Source: Mytilus trossulus (taxonomy: Eukaryota > Mollusca > Bivalvia > Mytilida > Mytilidae). From it: a stretch of DNA of 64,000 nt. Each line of letters begins with the position of its first letter. The stretch's first letter is position 1. Below the pieces are notes generated by a model, which saw only the letters and a program-made list of their open reading frames with translations, was not told the DNA's origin and did no database searches. Shown here in pieces: positions 11,497-23,029 of this stretch. Location of the stretch: contig NC_086381.1 in assembly GCF_036588685.1 (NCBI RefSeq), positions 55,241,431 to 55,305,430 on the forward strand. The letters are read 5' to 3'. Made by a program: the position numbers and the translations under genes.

Positions 11497-12666
11497 GATT
11501 TGGTCAGTTCTACGTCTAGAATTGATTTGGTCAGTTCTACGTCTAGAATTGATTTGGTCAGTTCTACGTCTAGAATTAATTTGGTCAGTTCTACGTCTAG
11601 AATCGATTTGGTCAGTTCTACGTCTAGAATCGATTTGGTCAGTTCTACGTCTAGAATCAATTTGGTCAGTTCTACGTCTAGAATCGATTTGCTCAGTTCT
11701 ACGTCTATAATTAATTTAGTCAGTTCTACGTCTAGAATTGATTTGGTCAGTTCTACGTATAATTGATTTGGTCAGTTCTACGTCTAGAAATAATTTGGTC
11801 AGTTATACGTCTAGAATTGATTTGGTCGGTTCTACGTCTAGAATCGATTTGGTCAGTTCTACGCCTAGAATCGATTATGTCAGTTCTACGTCTAGAATCC
11901 ATTTGGTCAGTTCTACGTCTAGAATCGATTTGGTCAGTTCTACGTCTAGAATTAATTTAGTCAGTTCTACGTCTAGAATTGATTTGGTCAGTTCTACGTC
12001 TAGAATTGATTTGGTCAGTTCTACGTCTAGAATTAATTTGGTCAGTTCTACGTCTAGAATTGATTTGGTCAGTTCTACGTCTAGAATCGATTTGGTCAGT
12101 TCTACGTCTAGAATCGATTTGGTCAGTTCTACGTCTAGAATTAATTTAGTCAGTTCTACGTCTCGAATTGATTTGGTCAGTTCTACGTCTAGAATTGCTT
12201 TGGTCAGTTCTACGTCTAGAATTAATTTAGTCAGTTCTACGTCTCGAATTGATTTGGTCAGTTCTACGTCTAGAATTGATTTGGTCAGTTCTACGTCTAG
12301 AGTTAATTTGGTCAGTTCTACGTCTAGAATTGATTTGGTCAGTTCTACGTCTAGAATTGATTTGGTCAGTTCTACGTCTAGAATTGATTTGGTCAGGTCT
12401 ACGTCTAGAATCGATTTGGTCAGTTCTACGTCTAGAATCGATTTGGTCAGTTCTACGTCTAGAATCGATTTGGTCAGTTCTACGTCTAGAATTGATTTGG
12501 TCAGTTCTACGTCTAGAATCGATTTGGTCAGTTCTACGTCTAGAATCGATTAGGTCAGTTCTACGTCTAGAATCGATTTGGTCAGTTCTACGTCTAGAAT
12601 TAATTTAGTCAGTTCTACGTCTAGAATCGATTTGGTCAGTTCTACGTCTAGAATTGATTTGGTCAG
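11497..12666. repeat. 27-bp minisatellite, about 43 units
   Basis: The unit is GATTTGGTCAGTTCTACGTC followed by TAGAATC or TAGAATT. Unit variants differ at a few sites (GAATT/GAATC, AATTTAGTC, CTCGAATT). A two-base deletion near 11759 shifts the phase. Because 27 is divisible by three and the unit lacks stops in more than one frame, long ORFs with a 9-residue repeat (LVSSTSRID) run through it on the plus strand, and ILDVELTKS on the minus strand. I treat these as by-products, since there is no signal peptide, splice context or non-repetitive coding sequence attached. A three-unit block is duplicated at about 12137-12217 and 12218-12298. Confidence 0.95.
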
Positions 12667-13508
12667 ATATATCCATAGAAAACGTTTAAGAACTCTTTGT
12701 CTTAAATAAAAACAGTCAAAAGAATATAATATATATTAAAAAAAAACATTTCTCGTTGCTCTAAACCAACATAATCTGGTATCTTGACCACCTTTCTAAA
12801 TCAATATCGACAGATAAATTACCATCATTTAGGATCCCCTAGATTATGTGCAATGAACATTTACTATTATATGGGTCAGTTACTTTTCTTCGTCAAAAAT
12901 TAATTTAATTTTTCGACGCGATCAATTGCAATAGATTTTTTTTTTCAAATTTTAATTTCTTTTTGTCGTCTGCTTGACTAAAAGGGACCAGACAATTTAA
13001 AAAAAAAATAGTAACGTACCTCCAATCCTAACACTTTTATTTGAAGATTCACTAAAATTGACATTTCAAAATTTCCCGTGTTACCATTGTTACTAGCTGT
13101 AATGAAACACGACCACTTTTGGTAAACACATTGACATAGTTTTGTTATTATAAAATTATTGCAAGTATCACATGTATCATTTAAAAACCGAAACTGAGAC
13201 TGCTGTTCACTTAAGGTTAAACAATTCTGGTCTTTATTTCTGCGCTGCTCATTCAAAATTTTCGTTTTTTTTTCATGTTGTTCAATATTTATATTTTATT
13301 TTTTAAATGTCCGATACACACGAGGATACTGATTATACGCGTTATAAATATGCTGTACTTTTACCATCAATATAAATCCCAAGAGGAGAAACGTACTGTT
13401 TCTAGTTGTAACTGTGACAAAAGTAACCACGTGTTAAATTCCAATCATTTAGCTTTCAATCATATTTAAAAAAAATAAAACATCGATCAATAATAAATAA
13501 ACATCGAG
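12667..13508. other. AT-rich sequence upstream of the secreted-protein gene
   Basis: No recognisable repeat or gene. A reverse-strand open frame at 12978-13256 has several cysteines and runs into a GGTACGT donor-like site. However, it lacks an ATG and has no recognisable homology, so I do not call it. Confidence 0.4.
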
Positions 13509-13516
13509 TATATAAG
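13509..13516 (+). promoter_or_regulatory. TATA box of the Methyltransf_FA/PAN gene
   Basis: TATATAAG is a close match to the TATA consensus and lies 59 bases before the first in-frame ATG. Transcription would be expected to start around 13538-13545, giving a very short 5' UTR. Confidence 0.6.
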
Positions 13517-13567
13517 GGGACATCCTTGATGTAAAGTTTGCATACTGTTAAGATTTTACTGGAACAT

Positions 13568-13649
13568 ATGAACATGTTGAATATGGTTTTCAAGACAGAA
13601 CAGATGTTTGAAATTCTACTGCTATGTTTCCTTACTTCTATAGTTGGTG
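13568..13649 (+). CDS. Secreted Methyltransf_FA + PAN-domain protein, exon 1 (signal peptide)
   Basis: This is the first of four coding exons (13568-13649, 14525-15034, 19506-19662, 21343-21475) that join in frame to 882 nt, or 293 residues plus stop. Exon 1 encodes a predicted secretion signal: a short charged N-region (FKTEQ) then FEILLLCFLTSIVG. It ends GGTG followed by a GTAAGT donor, in phase 1. I chose the ATG at 13568 because it is the first after the TATA box. ATGs at 13574, 13583 and 13604 are in frame, and the last would give a more typical short signal peptide (MFEILLLCFLTSIVG). The mature protein should be extracellular or lumenal. Its role is unknown. In molluscs, Methyltransf_FA and PAN domains are usually found in secreted or surface proteins, and that comparison is from memory. 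Confidence 0.8.
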
Positions 13650-14524
13650 GTAAGTTGAGTTTTGATTTATATATTTATTTCGCTACTCAAAGGCCTTTGA
13701 AATGTCATATCTTAATATCGAAACAGTTCTTATATAACTCATTTTAACAACATAATAACAAAGCTTTAAAAAGGATTAAATACTTGAGAACTAGTTGATA
13801 TTCAAGAAGTCATAATTGACTATTGCTTCAGTACCCTTATTATCCTACTGACATGATTTAGTTAGTTTATGGCAAAAGGAAAAATTGGAAAAGGTATGTT
13901 TGCCTTTATGATAAACTTTTCACCGAGGGTAACTGGACCTGACGAGAACAACTGAAGGTCACAGAACAAACTTTTTTTCAATATTTGTTGCAGGTCAGGA
14001 GCCTGTAATTACTAAATTAATTAACTGTCGTTTATTTTGCATGTATTGTATTTGCATCAATTATGACTTTTCCTACATTGCTATGACCCCAATTAAGCAT
14101 CAGTTTAGTTATTTTTTGGTCCATATTCAAAGACAAACAGTACACATTAAATATATAAGGGAGCAAAAAAAAATATAAGGCAACAAATCAGTTGAAAGTT
14201 TACAAAAAAGGAGATATGACCTCTGAAAAAACAAGATATCAATTGAATACATCAAATGATCAGTCCATCTTATCACCATTCACTTGTGCGGTATTAATTT
14301 TAATATCCATCTGAACAGAAATTCAAATAACTTCATGTTTATATCTGACTTAAAATTAGTGGATATTATACAAAAAATCATCAGAGTTATAGATGGATAG
14401 TAAATCAATATCAGATTGAATATTCACCGAATGCATCTTTCTTTATCTTTCTATATGTATGTATATGTAAAATATAAGATGTATTTACAATGTAACTTAT
14501 AAAATGTTCGTTTATATATTGAAG

Positions 14525-15034
14525 GTTTACAGATAACAACCAATGTATCGACCCCTAAGGTGGACTCTGGGATTGATGCATTTACTATAGCTGATATTAT
14601 GAACTACACTATTGACATAAACAAGTTTAACCTGGACCTTAGTGGAATAACATCGTTAGTGTTTGAAGTAAAGGCATGCATGTATGCACATGTCCTTCTG
14701 TCAAGTTCTGATGTCAGAAAATCGTCAGAACCATTGTATGAGATTATCATTGGAGATTATAATTACCGTTCGTACATTGTCTACCGCACAAACGATTCGC
14801 TCAGTTCTGAAAGCCGCACATTTAAAAACGTTAACACCCCGGATATACTGAACTGCACTGTTTATCTACCATTTTGGATTAGATGGGCGGGTGGAGAAAT
14901 AAAATTAGGAACTGGGGTTGTTGTCAGTGAAAACGTTTTGGGAAGTTTGACTAATACAGATCATTTTGAAGTGAGAAGTATTGGAGTATTTACAGACAAG
15001 AATGCATCAGGAAATTGGACAATACAACTTGAAG
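14525..15034 (+). CDS. Exon 2: Methyltransf_FA (farnesoic acid O-methyltransferase-like) domain
   Basis: Residues 28-197 of the spliced protein. The domain (about residues 72-190) shows the family hallmarks: LVFEVKACMYAHVLLSSS, then PLYEIIIGDYNYRS, then LPFWIRWAGGEIKLGTG, then VRSIGVFTDKNASGNWTIQ. These correspond to the FEVKAC.DAHVLLSS, YEI.IGG..N..S, FWI.W..G.I..G.G and VG.(S/F)T......W motifs of Pfam Methyltransf_FA, a name taken from a crustacean enzyme. Most metazoan copies are not shown to be methyltransferases, so no enzyme activity is inferred. Several N-glycosylation sequons (NVS, NYT, NCT, NAS, NWT) fit secretion. The acceptor is TTGAAG at 14524 and the donor is GAAG followed by GTATTT. 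Both ends are phase 1, making this a symmetrical domain exon. Confidence 0.88.
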
Positions 15035-15384
15035 GTATTTTCAAAATTTGAATTCTATTTGCTTTGTTTTTATTTTGTCTCAATTCATAAAATGCCTACG
15101 AGGTTTATGAAATATATTTTTCATTGATGAGAAAAAACGTTTGCATCTGTTTTTTCTTTTCGATTTAAAAAGGTTCTGTCCAAATTTGATTTTCATGTTT
15201 TGGTCTTGTCCGTTTACAACTACAATCATTTACTTAACGTATCTTTACATTGTTTCTGAATGTTTAGTGGAAATGGCATGTATTACATTTTCATTTACAT
15301 CTTGGTGGATTGATCAAATTTTATACAAATATATCTCATTCGATTTATTTCTTTTTTCGCATCAAAATTGAAAAATCGATTCAA

Positions 15385-16300
15385 ATAGTTATCAAAGGTA
15401 CCAGGATTATAATTTAGTACGCCAGACGCGCGTTTCGTCTACATAAGACTCATCAGTGACGCTCCTATCAAAATATTTATCAAGCCCAACAAGTACAAAG
15501 TTGAAGAGCATTGAGTATTCGAAATTACAAAAAGTTGTGCCAAATATGGCTATGGTAATCTATGGCTGAGATAAGAAAATCCTTAGTTTTTTTAAAAAAA
15601 TCAAAGTTTTGTAAACGGGATCTTTATAAAAATGACCACATTATTAATATTCATGTCACCACCGTAGTGTTGACTTCCGGGCCGGTGATAACCTCGGGGA
15701 CGAAACTACCGCCAGCAGGGGCATCGACCCGGTGGTGTAAATAGTTATCAAAGGTACCAGGGTTATGATTTAGTTTGCCAGACGCGCGTTTCGTCTACAT
15801 AAGACTCATCGGTGACGTTCATATCAAAATATTTATTAAGCCAAACAGGTAAAAAGTTGAAGAGCATTGAGGATCCAAAATTCCAAACAGTTGGGCCAAA
15901 TATGGCTTAAGTAATCTATGCCTGGGATAAGAAAATCTTTAGTTTTTCGAAAAAATCAAAGTTTTGTAAACGGGAAAATTTATAAAAAATACCACATTAT
16001 TGATATTCATGTGAACACCGTAGTGTTGATTACTGGGCTGGTGATACCCTCGGGGAAGAAACGTCCATCAGCAGTGGCATCGACCCAGTGTTGTAAATAG
16101 TTATCAAAGGTACCAGGATTATAATTTAGTACGCCAGACGCGCTTTTCGTCAATATAAGATTCATCAGGTTCGCTCATTTCAAAATATTTAATAAGCCAA
16201 ACAAGTACAAAGTTGAAGAGCATTGAGGATACAAAATTCCTAAAAGTTGTGCCAAATTAACTAAGGTAATCTATACTTGGGATAAGAAAATCCTGAAATA
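15385..16300 (-). repeat. Mytilus tandem satellite, 2.6 units of about 355 bp, in intron 2
   Basis: Three successive copies of AAAGGTACCAGG with TAGTACGCCAGACGCGCGTT start near 15395, 15749 and 16106. The intervening units share AGTTGAAGAGCATTGAGGAT, GATAAGAAAATCCTTAG, TTTTGTAAACGGGA and a CATCGACCC segment. I recognise this as an abundant Mytilus satellite-like sequence. The minus orientation assigned here is arbitrary. The ORFs at 15562 and 15918 are the same satellite frame and not genes. Related solo copies lie at 1347, 27688, 37515 and 46235. Confidence 0.9.
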
Positions 16301-16974
16301 CAGTTGCACATAACATTGAATAATACATGCTTACAATTGTGATACCCGCATTCTGAATTTAGTGGAGGGGTTACTATATTCTCACGACAGCCAATATGTC
16401 ATTATGAAAATATACCAAAAAAAATGTTTTTGTTAAAAAAAAATTCACATACAATGTAAAATGAATATATTTTGTTCAATAATTGTAATATGCATGTGCT
16501 CACCAAAACATTCAAGCAAAACTGTATAAAAAATAGCATTTCAGTGCATTGTTTGAAATTTGATTACATATCAACAGACAAGATGGACGTGGATAATTAG
16601 TGTTGTAATTTAGTGTACACTTTTTATTGGCGATTGATTACGCGAGGCGACGAAAAACAATGAAAAGGTAAATTTTTGCTCGGAGCCTGTTTTATTGTTA
16701 AAACTTATTTGTTTTAATTTCAAAGACTTTTTTGGGGGACAAGAAATCGTTTTGTGAGGTCTGATTGGATTGATTTTTTGATAGATGGGATGTGTGAGAT
16801 TATTTGCAGTACATCTATTTTGTACTAACTTGGGTATGTCAAAAATACAATTGAACATTTTTTGTCGAAATTCTAAATATAGTCATCACAATTCGAAGTA
16901 TTCAAACTCTGATACTATAAGGGTTAATGTAACACTTTTTAACTCTTCCAGGAGGAGGAGAAAAATCGATTAAC

Positions 16975-18180
16975 TCAACAGTATTTTTACTTGTTATTTC
17001 AATAACAACAAATACACATTCAGCTTTCAACAGATAAAAGAATACAACGGGTGGTCAATATCAAATGTAGTTGACGGTTCAAAGGACTGATTCAGACTGT
17101 CATGTTATTCTGCAGGCTCTTATTAGCCTATTTTCGCACTAACGATGACGTTAAAAAAATGTCAAATTATGCAATCAAAGGCAAAGTTTCTTACGTCATT
17201 TGGTTAGTAACGTTTAGAAAGACATACATATTTTGTAAATCTTTAATAAAGAAACTCATCAAGTTTTCCTTATTGTACCCTTCTTGTCCGAGTTGTATTT
17301 CTAAGCAAATAAAACTAAGAGAACATTTCAATATATTCTATCAAAAATATAGACAATGTTAATGAAAAGGGAGGCACACTCATAATAAATAATAAATTTT
17401 CTAAGCATTGATAAGGTATTAACTTGAACAAACAATGATTTTGTAACAAACCTAGGATTGGTATAAGGCTGTTTATAATCATCATGCAGGAGGAGTGGAA
17501 TCAACGACATTGCAGAGAAACAGATTTGTAATAAACATAACAATGATATTTATTTTAGTAGTATTTTGACGTCTTCTTTCAATATTATAAACATCAAATA
17601 CTCATTCAATATTCAACAGATAAAACAATCAATCGGGTGGTTAATATAAAAGGTAGTTAACGGCTCAAAGGCTTGATTCAGAATGTCATTTATCTCTACA
17701 GGCTCCTATTTATGTCTTTTGGCACTTACTATGGCGTTAGAGTAAACAACTAATCGTCCAATCAAAAGCAACGTTTCTTACGTCTTTTGGCTAGTAACGT
17801 TTATAAACACATGGAGATATGTCTCATTGGCACTCACACCACATCTTCCTATATCTATCTACATATTTCATTATTCTTAAGGAAAGAAACATTATTAAGT
17901 TGTCCTAACTTTGTCCTTCTTGACCGAATTATGTTTAAAAGCGTTTAAAACTAAAAAGAACATTTCTACATAAAGCTATTTTTAAACGGACAGTAAATTC
18001 CTTTCTCGATACGGCGTGTGAACTTGGGTGTAATTTACATAACCTTTCGCATTAGATATAATGCTTAAATCATTTAATGAGATCAATGAAAATCCTATGC
18101 TATCATAAAAAAAGACAATATTAATGAAAAAGGAGGCACACACATAATAAATACGCAACTTATTTGCATTGATAAATTGT
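16975..18180. repeat. Diverged tandem duplication of about 600-750 bp in intron 2
   Basis: The segment at 17030-17440 is repeated at 17630-18200. Shared stretches are CGGGTGGTCAATAT/CGGGTGGTTAATAT, TCAAAGGACTGATTCAGA/TCAAAGGCTTGATTCAGA, TTTCTTACGTC, TAGTAACGTTTA and GGAGGCACAC with CATAATAAATA. The second copy is enlarged by a SINE-like fragment at about 17810-17870. Confidence 0.75.
17810..17870. repeat. Fragment of the Mytilus GATTGTCAAT-family repeat
   Basis: AGATATGTCTCATTGGCACT followed by CACACCACATCTTCCTATAT is the reverse-strand end of the repeat seen at 10381 and 51440. Confidence 0.65.
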
Positions 18181-18194
18181 TAACTTAAACAAAT

Positions 18195-18795
18195 AATAAT
18201 ATGAGATCGCAAAGTGAAAGTACAAAACGGTGTCATGGCAGATGTAAACAAGTTGAATCTCACGACGATATTTGTCAAAATAAACTCTATATGACGGGAT
18301 AATCAAAGTATTTCATAGGTAAACATTACCAAGATATACATATAAAACTGGCCCTTATCGTTTGCAAAGTACAAATAGTTTAAATGATGAGTATGAAAAT
18401 CTATGCATTTATCAGTGTTTGTGCACACCCGAGAAGTTGACCAACCGGCAATATTCAAATAAATATATGTAATATACAATAAATAATACGTAAGATAATA
18501 ACAATTATCAGTCCAGATTTGTCACAATATTGAGATCGGGAAGTGAAAGTACAGAACGGTGTCACTAGTACTGCGGATGTAAACACGTTGAATCACTATT
18601 TAACAGGATATTCAAAGTATTTCATAGGTGACCGTGACCATTGCCAAGAAATACATATAAACCGGCCCATATCGATTGCAAAGTATAAGTGGTTTAAATC
18701 CTGAGTATGAAAGTCAATGCATATATCAGTTTTTGTGCACACCCGAGAAGTCGACCTACCCGGCAATATTCAAATAAATATATGTTTATATAGAA
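18195..18795. repeat. Tandem duplication of about 330 bp in intron 2
   Basis: The segment at 18200-18480 recurs at 18530-18790. Common stretches are GTGAAAGTACA, ACGGTGTCA, CAAAGTATTTCATAGGT and TTTGTGCACACCCGAGAAGT, plus the end GGCAATATTCAAATAAATAT. Confidence 0.85.
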
Positions 18796-19505
18796 TCAAA
18801 AACACGTTAAATAATGACTATTATAAAGGTCATATACACACATTATAATATACTTTTTTACATAATTCTTGGATTTTGTATAATTATATGATTCAATTCA
18901 TTCGAAATAAACAAATGTTTTCTTTGGAATTACAATTTCTATATGCATAATAAAGGTGTATCGTGCGCTATTTGTTCAGTTTTATTATATTTGTTATAGC
19001 CACATGAATGTCAATTTTTCATACAGTTTTGTAAAAAGTGCATGTATAGCTAAGAATATACCATTTTCATTGTTGTTTTTTTCTATAGAATTAAATTTTA
19101 TGATTCATAATTTAGTATGTACATAAGCATACTAGTTTGTGTGCAATTTGTGGATAGAACGTAACAGATATGAAGCAAAACAATTCAAAGAAGTGTACTT
19201 CTGTATCTCATGTCTTTCATACATGCAAAAAATAAAGCTTTTAAATGACATAACAGAAACATTATAAGCTAATATTCTTTGACAAAATCGCGTGATCACT
19301 TGACCATAACATTTGCAGTTTAACATTATTTTTTAGAAATATGTAACTGCACACAACTTTATAGTGCGTAACATTTATGTTTAATTGGAATGATTTCGAA
19401 ACCAGTTACCTTCGTAATGTTCGAGAAGAAAACGTCTTCATATGCGATAGGATTTTGAATTATGCTTTCAAATAAATTGATAAAACAAATTTGATACAGT
19501 TTCAG

Positions 19506-19662
19506 ACAAATTTGCTGGATATTTTGACAACTGCATGAAGGATAATATCAAGTCTGACATGGTTGTTATCGATGATATTCAATGTTCAGAAATGAGATGT
19601 GCTACCAGATGTGGAATGTCAAAGACCTGTATGGGGTACAATTTCAATAGCGCCATTAGCAA
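19506..19662 (+). CDS. Exon 3: first part of PAN/apple-like domain
   Basis: Residues 198-250. The spliced frame reads DKFAGYFDNCMKDN, then DDIQCSEMRCATRC, then GMSKTCMGYNF. The pattern C224-x4-C229-x3-C233-x5-C239-x-GYNF, completed by C251 in exon 4, is the central half of a PAN/apple module, a disulphide-bonded adhesion or carbohydrate/protein-binding fold. The acceptor is TTTCAG at 19505 and the donor is AA followed by GTATGT. The phase changes from 1 to 2 and matches both neighbours exactly. Confidence 0.82.
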
Positions 19663-19723
19663 GTATGTGTTGTCAGAAACACTTCTTTACACTTACATCT
19701 TCTTTTATTTAAAAACAAAATTA

Positions 19724-19875
19724 TTCGTTTAGTTTGGATGCACAAATTATGTTTTAAAAGACATGTATTCGTTTAGTTTGGTTACACAAATTATGTTTCA
19801 AAAGACATGTATATGTTTAGTTTGGTTACACATATTATGTTTTTAAAGCCATTTATTAAGTTTGGTTACACATAA
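19724..19875. repeat. 44-bp tandem repeat, about 3.4 copies, in intron 3
   Basis: GTTTAGTTTGGTTACACA followed by an AATTATGTTT and AAAGACATGTA segment recurs every 44 bases, with a truncated fourth copy ending at CACATAAGG. Confidence 0.85.
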
Positions 19876-20199
19876 GGTTGGCACTTGGAATGTATAAAAA
19901 ATTACTAATGTCATACTAGTTGTTTGCTATACTTTTGTAAAACCTTGACTTACGATATTTGAAGTAAGAAAATCGCTCTTTTTGGTCTTAAATATAGAAA
20001 ACAAAAGGCACATTTTAAAGAAGACAAGAAAATTAAATGTTTATTCGATGATACATTTAAAAAGGATATACATAAGTGGCACAGTGGTACACAAAGGTGA
20101 CAATTAAAGATGATTATGACAATGTATGATGTAAGGTATATTTTAAGGATTTTGTTTAATCAATAATTCAAATGTTTTACTATATAAGTCGGACGGGCA

Positions 20200-21110
20200 T
20201 TTTATAAAGAAGCAAATAAGCTAAACACATATATTCCTAGGCCATGGAGCTCCTCTTTAGATATTTGATTTTTGAAATATGCAAGGAAAGGTTGACTCGG
20301 ACTTTTACTTATATTTGCATTTGTTCTATTTGGGTCTCAAATCAACAGAAAAAAATTTTAAATCTAATTTCAGCTTTAATTTTGGTTAATGAACTTAAAT
20401 GAGCTATTAAGTCTTATATGAAAGGATAAATGGATGTTATGGGGCAAAATTGTATTGTATGGAAAAAATACCAAGGAGTCCAACGAACATATATACAGTT
20501 AATTTGTTACTGAAAATATTGTTAGCAAGGCTCATAACTAGTTTTTTGTGTATTGAAAACACCTTATTTTGTGTTGAATAAGGTGACTACATTCGTTTAG
20601 TTTTGATATTTTGTTTGCATGAATGTTTGTTTTAACTATATTAAGATAATAAAACAATATTGACCTCTAATAAAAAAATAAGCTACAAATATTGATAAGG
20701 CATGGAGCTACTTTTCAAGCAATTTGATGGTTAAAATATGACAGGAAAAAGCTGACTCGGAGTTTTACCTTATCATTGTTAATTTTGGTTAATGAACTCA
20801 TATGAGCTATTTATTTTTATATGAAATGATAAATGGGTGTTATTTGGCAAAATATTTCACCTTGTATTTATTGTTGGGAAAAAGGAGTCCAAAAATGTGA
20901 CAAAAATTCCCAAGTACATATATGCAGTAAATTTGTAACTAAAAATATTGTTCACAAAGCTCAAAACAAGTTGACTATGAATTCAAAGCACACCATTTTG
21001 GTATTCAATAAGGCGAATGAATGCGTATTATTTTATTTTATTTTTTTGCATGATTATTTGTTTTTATGGTGATTTAAGATTATATCACTTGTTGACCTCT
21101 AAATATTTTT
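20200..21110. repeat. Diverged tandem duplication of about 480 bp in intron 3
   Basis: Copies at about 20236-20670 and 20695-21110 share GGCATGGAGCT/GCCATGGAGCT, GACTCGGA, TTTTGGTTAATGAACT, AAAATATTGTT and TATTGACCTCTAA/TGTTGACCTCTAA in the same order. Confidence 0.75.
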
Positions 21111-21342
21111 TTTTACATTAATACCTTTTAAATCTGTGCTCACAAAATGTTGTCAAAATAATTGTATGTGATACATATGTTACTACCTAGTTCAGGAATA
21201 TCATAGTTGTTTTCCATTTGTATGAAGTGTTTGAGTTTTGAATATACCATTTGATAAAGACTTTCCGTTTTGAATCTTCCTTGATTTTAATTTACTTGTT
21301 ATCAAAACCAAAGTACAAAAGCAGTTATTTGATATATTATAG

Positions 21343-21475
21343 ATGTGAACTACTCTGGTTTGGATCAGACGTTGTAACAGACATACCACATCACATTGAA
21401 GCCGGATGGAGATTCTACAGTAAATGTTTCAATGGGAAAACTGTCTGTCTTGGGTGGTTTTATTTAGATGACTAA
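21343..21475 (+). CDS. Exon 4: end of PAN-like domain and stop
   Basis: Residues 251-293. The frame reads CELLWFGSDVVTDIP, then HHIEAGWRFYSKC, then FNGKTVCLGWFYLDD and TAA at 21473-21475. Together with the AA from exon 3, the first base completes a lysine codon. C251-x-L is the usual continuation of a PAN core, and C278 and C285 could close the module. The acceptor is TATTATAG at 21342. No transmembrane segment or GPI signal follows, so the product should be soluble. Confidence 0.82.
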
Positions 21476-21590
21476 TGAAAGAAAATAGTCCTTGATTAGG
21501 ATATCTTTTGATTTTGTTTTTAAATTCTTTGCATAAACTTAGTGATTTATTATTTAGAATTTATAGACAGTTGTAAACTAGCGGTGATCG

Positions 21591-21596
21591 AATAAA
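21591..21596 (+). terminator. Polyadenylation signal AATAAA
   Basis: This lies 116 bases after the stop codon of the PAN-domain gene. A genomic run of 19 A follows at 21611-21629, so cDNA-based 3'-end calls here could be affected by internal priming. Confidence 0.55.
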
Positions 21597-22184
21597 GTGA
21601 ATCTTTTTAGAAAAAAAAAAAAAAAAAAATTTACTTGCAACTTTACAAATCGAGATCGAGTGGTTACATAGGGTAAGCGGCTCCAGGCACTTATTTTCCA
21701 TAAATCCTTGCTTCAAAAGATTTTGCGTGAAGGACATACGACTTTCAATGAATCCTGCATAATGTAAATATGTCTGCTCATATATCGATTTACAATTGAG
21801 ATACGTCAATATCACACGATGAAGTGGAGTTTTTCTGCTGGGGAATGGGAAGTTATCAGTGGGTAAGGTGAAATAATCACAATTTCACAGCTCTATTTTG
21901 AAGTATTCCTTCTGTGTCAATATTAAGAAAAAAAAGATCCAAACATGCTTATATAAGTAGTATTATTAGTTCAAACTTCACTTGGATCTATGAGATCCTA
22001 TAACAAAAGGTTATGTCGGTAATTAAGTGACATGATATAATCAATTTATCGGTAAGTGATATGTAAAAAAAGTTTAACATTTCTCTTTTCCTTTCATTTT
22101 TTTACTAATATATATTAAAGACTCAGACTCCTCTTCAACTGAGTTTTACTGTGCGTATTTGTGTGCATTTGTTTTTTTTCTTCT

Positions 22185-22505
22185 ATATTGGCTAGATGTA
22201 TAGGGAGAGGATTGAGTTCTCAAAAACATGTTTAACCCCGCAGCAATTTTGCGCCTGTCCCAAGTCCGCAGCCTCTGGCAATTAATAGTCTTGTATGATT
22301 TTCAATTCTAGTTTTTTTGTGTATAATTCGAAGTTTAGTATGACGTCCAATATCACCGAACTAGTATGCATATTTGTTTATGAGCCACCCGCAGGACCCC
22401 TCCGGGTGCGGGAGTTTCTATCTACATTGTACACCCATTTGAAGCCTTCGGCTGCTGTCTGTTCTATAGTAGGGTTGTTGTCACTTTAACACATTCCCCA
22501 TTTCC
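22185..22505 (+). repeat. Second copy of the GCGCCTGTCC...CACATTCCCC Mytilus repeat
   Basis: Matches 1690-2045: TTTTGCGCCTGTCC, GCAGCCTCTGGCAA, GGGTGCGGGAGTTTCT, AGGGTTGTTGTCAC and TAACACATTCCCCATTTCC. It lies about 600 bases downstream of the PAN-domain gene's polyadenylation signal. Confidence 0.8.
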
Positions 22506-23029
22506 ATTCGCAATATCAATTCTATTTAATATTCCTACAACCAGTAGGAGTGAACTGTAGGTAACCTTTTTGATACAGGTTTTTGGTTTAATATCAATCA
22601 CCAAACATAACAAATATGTTGTCAAATATAACGTCGAATTTTAGGGATCAGTTTTGAAATTTAACATGTTTAACAATAATAATAACCAAAGTTTGATATT
22701 TTCGATTTCTTTTTCAAACATTTAAAAGTGGGGAAATGTGTTGATTCAATTGCTCCTTTATGGTTATACAAATTATCAAGACAAAATTCATATACATTAT
22801 TAGTCATGCAATTTTTTTTTTTTAGTACAAAACATATCAAAACAAAAATATTGAAAGAATCTTTACAAATTCGATGTGAAGTAAAAACATTAAAAAATGC
22901 TCATTTCAAAATTTATAATTTTACTGCAATTCATTTTGTTTGAAAAATACTTTACAGTAGACAATTGTAAGGCGATAATGCACTTAACTTGTTACGTTTG
23001 ATGAAAAGAATATTGCAGCAGAAGTGGAA
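22506..23029. other. AT-rich intergenic sequence
   Basis: Nothing recognised apart from low-complexity T and A runs. Confidence 0.5.

Noticed and set aside
11738-12553. 271-residue ORF of LVSSTSRID repeats
   Set aside because: It is the translation of a 27-bp minisatellite. Several frames on both strands are open, and there is no non-repetitive coding context.
12978-13256. Reverse-strand ORF with several cysteines ending at a GGTACGT donor-like site
   Set aside because: It has no ATG, no convincing acceptor and no homology that I recognise. It could be an exon, but the evidence is too weak to list.
15562-16100. Two similar 60-residue ORFs (15562 and 15918)
   Set aside because: They are the same frame of successive satellite units. 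Similarity comes from the tandem DNA repeat.
15385-16300. CRISPR-like or regulatory array
   Set aside because: Regular spacing is due to a eukaryotic satellite with 355-bp units. Nothing in the window is prokaryotic.
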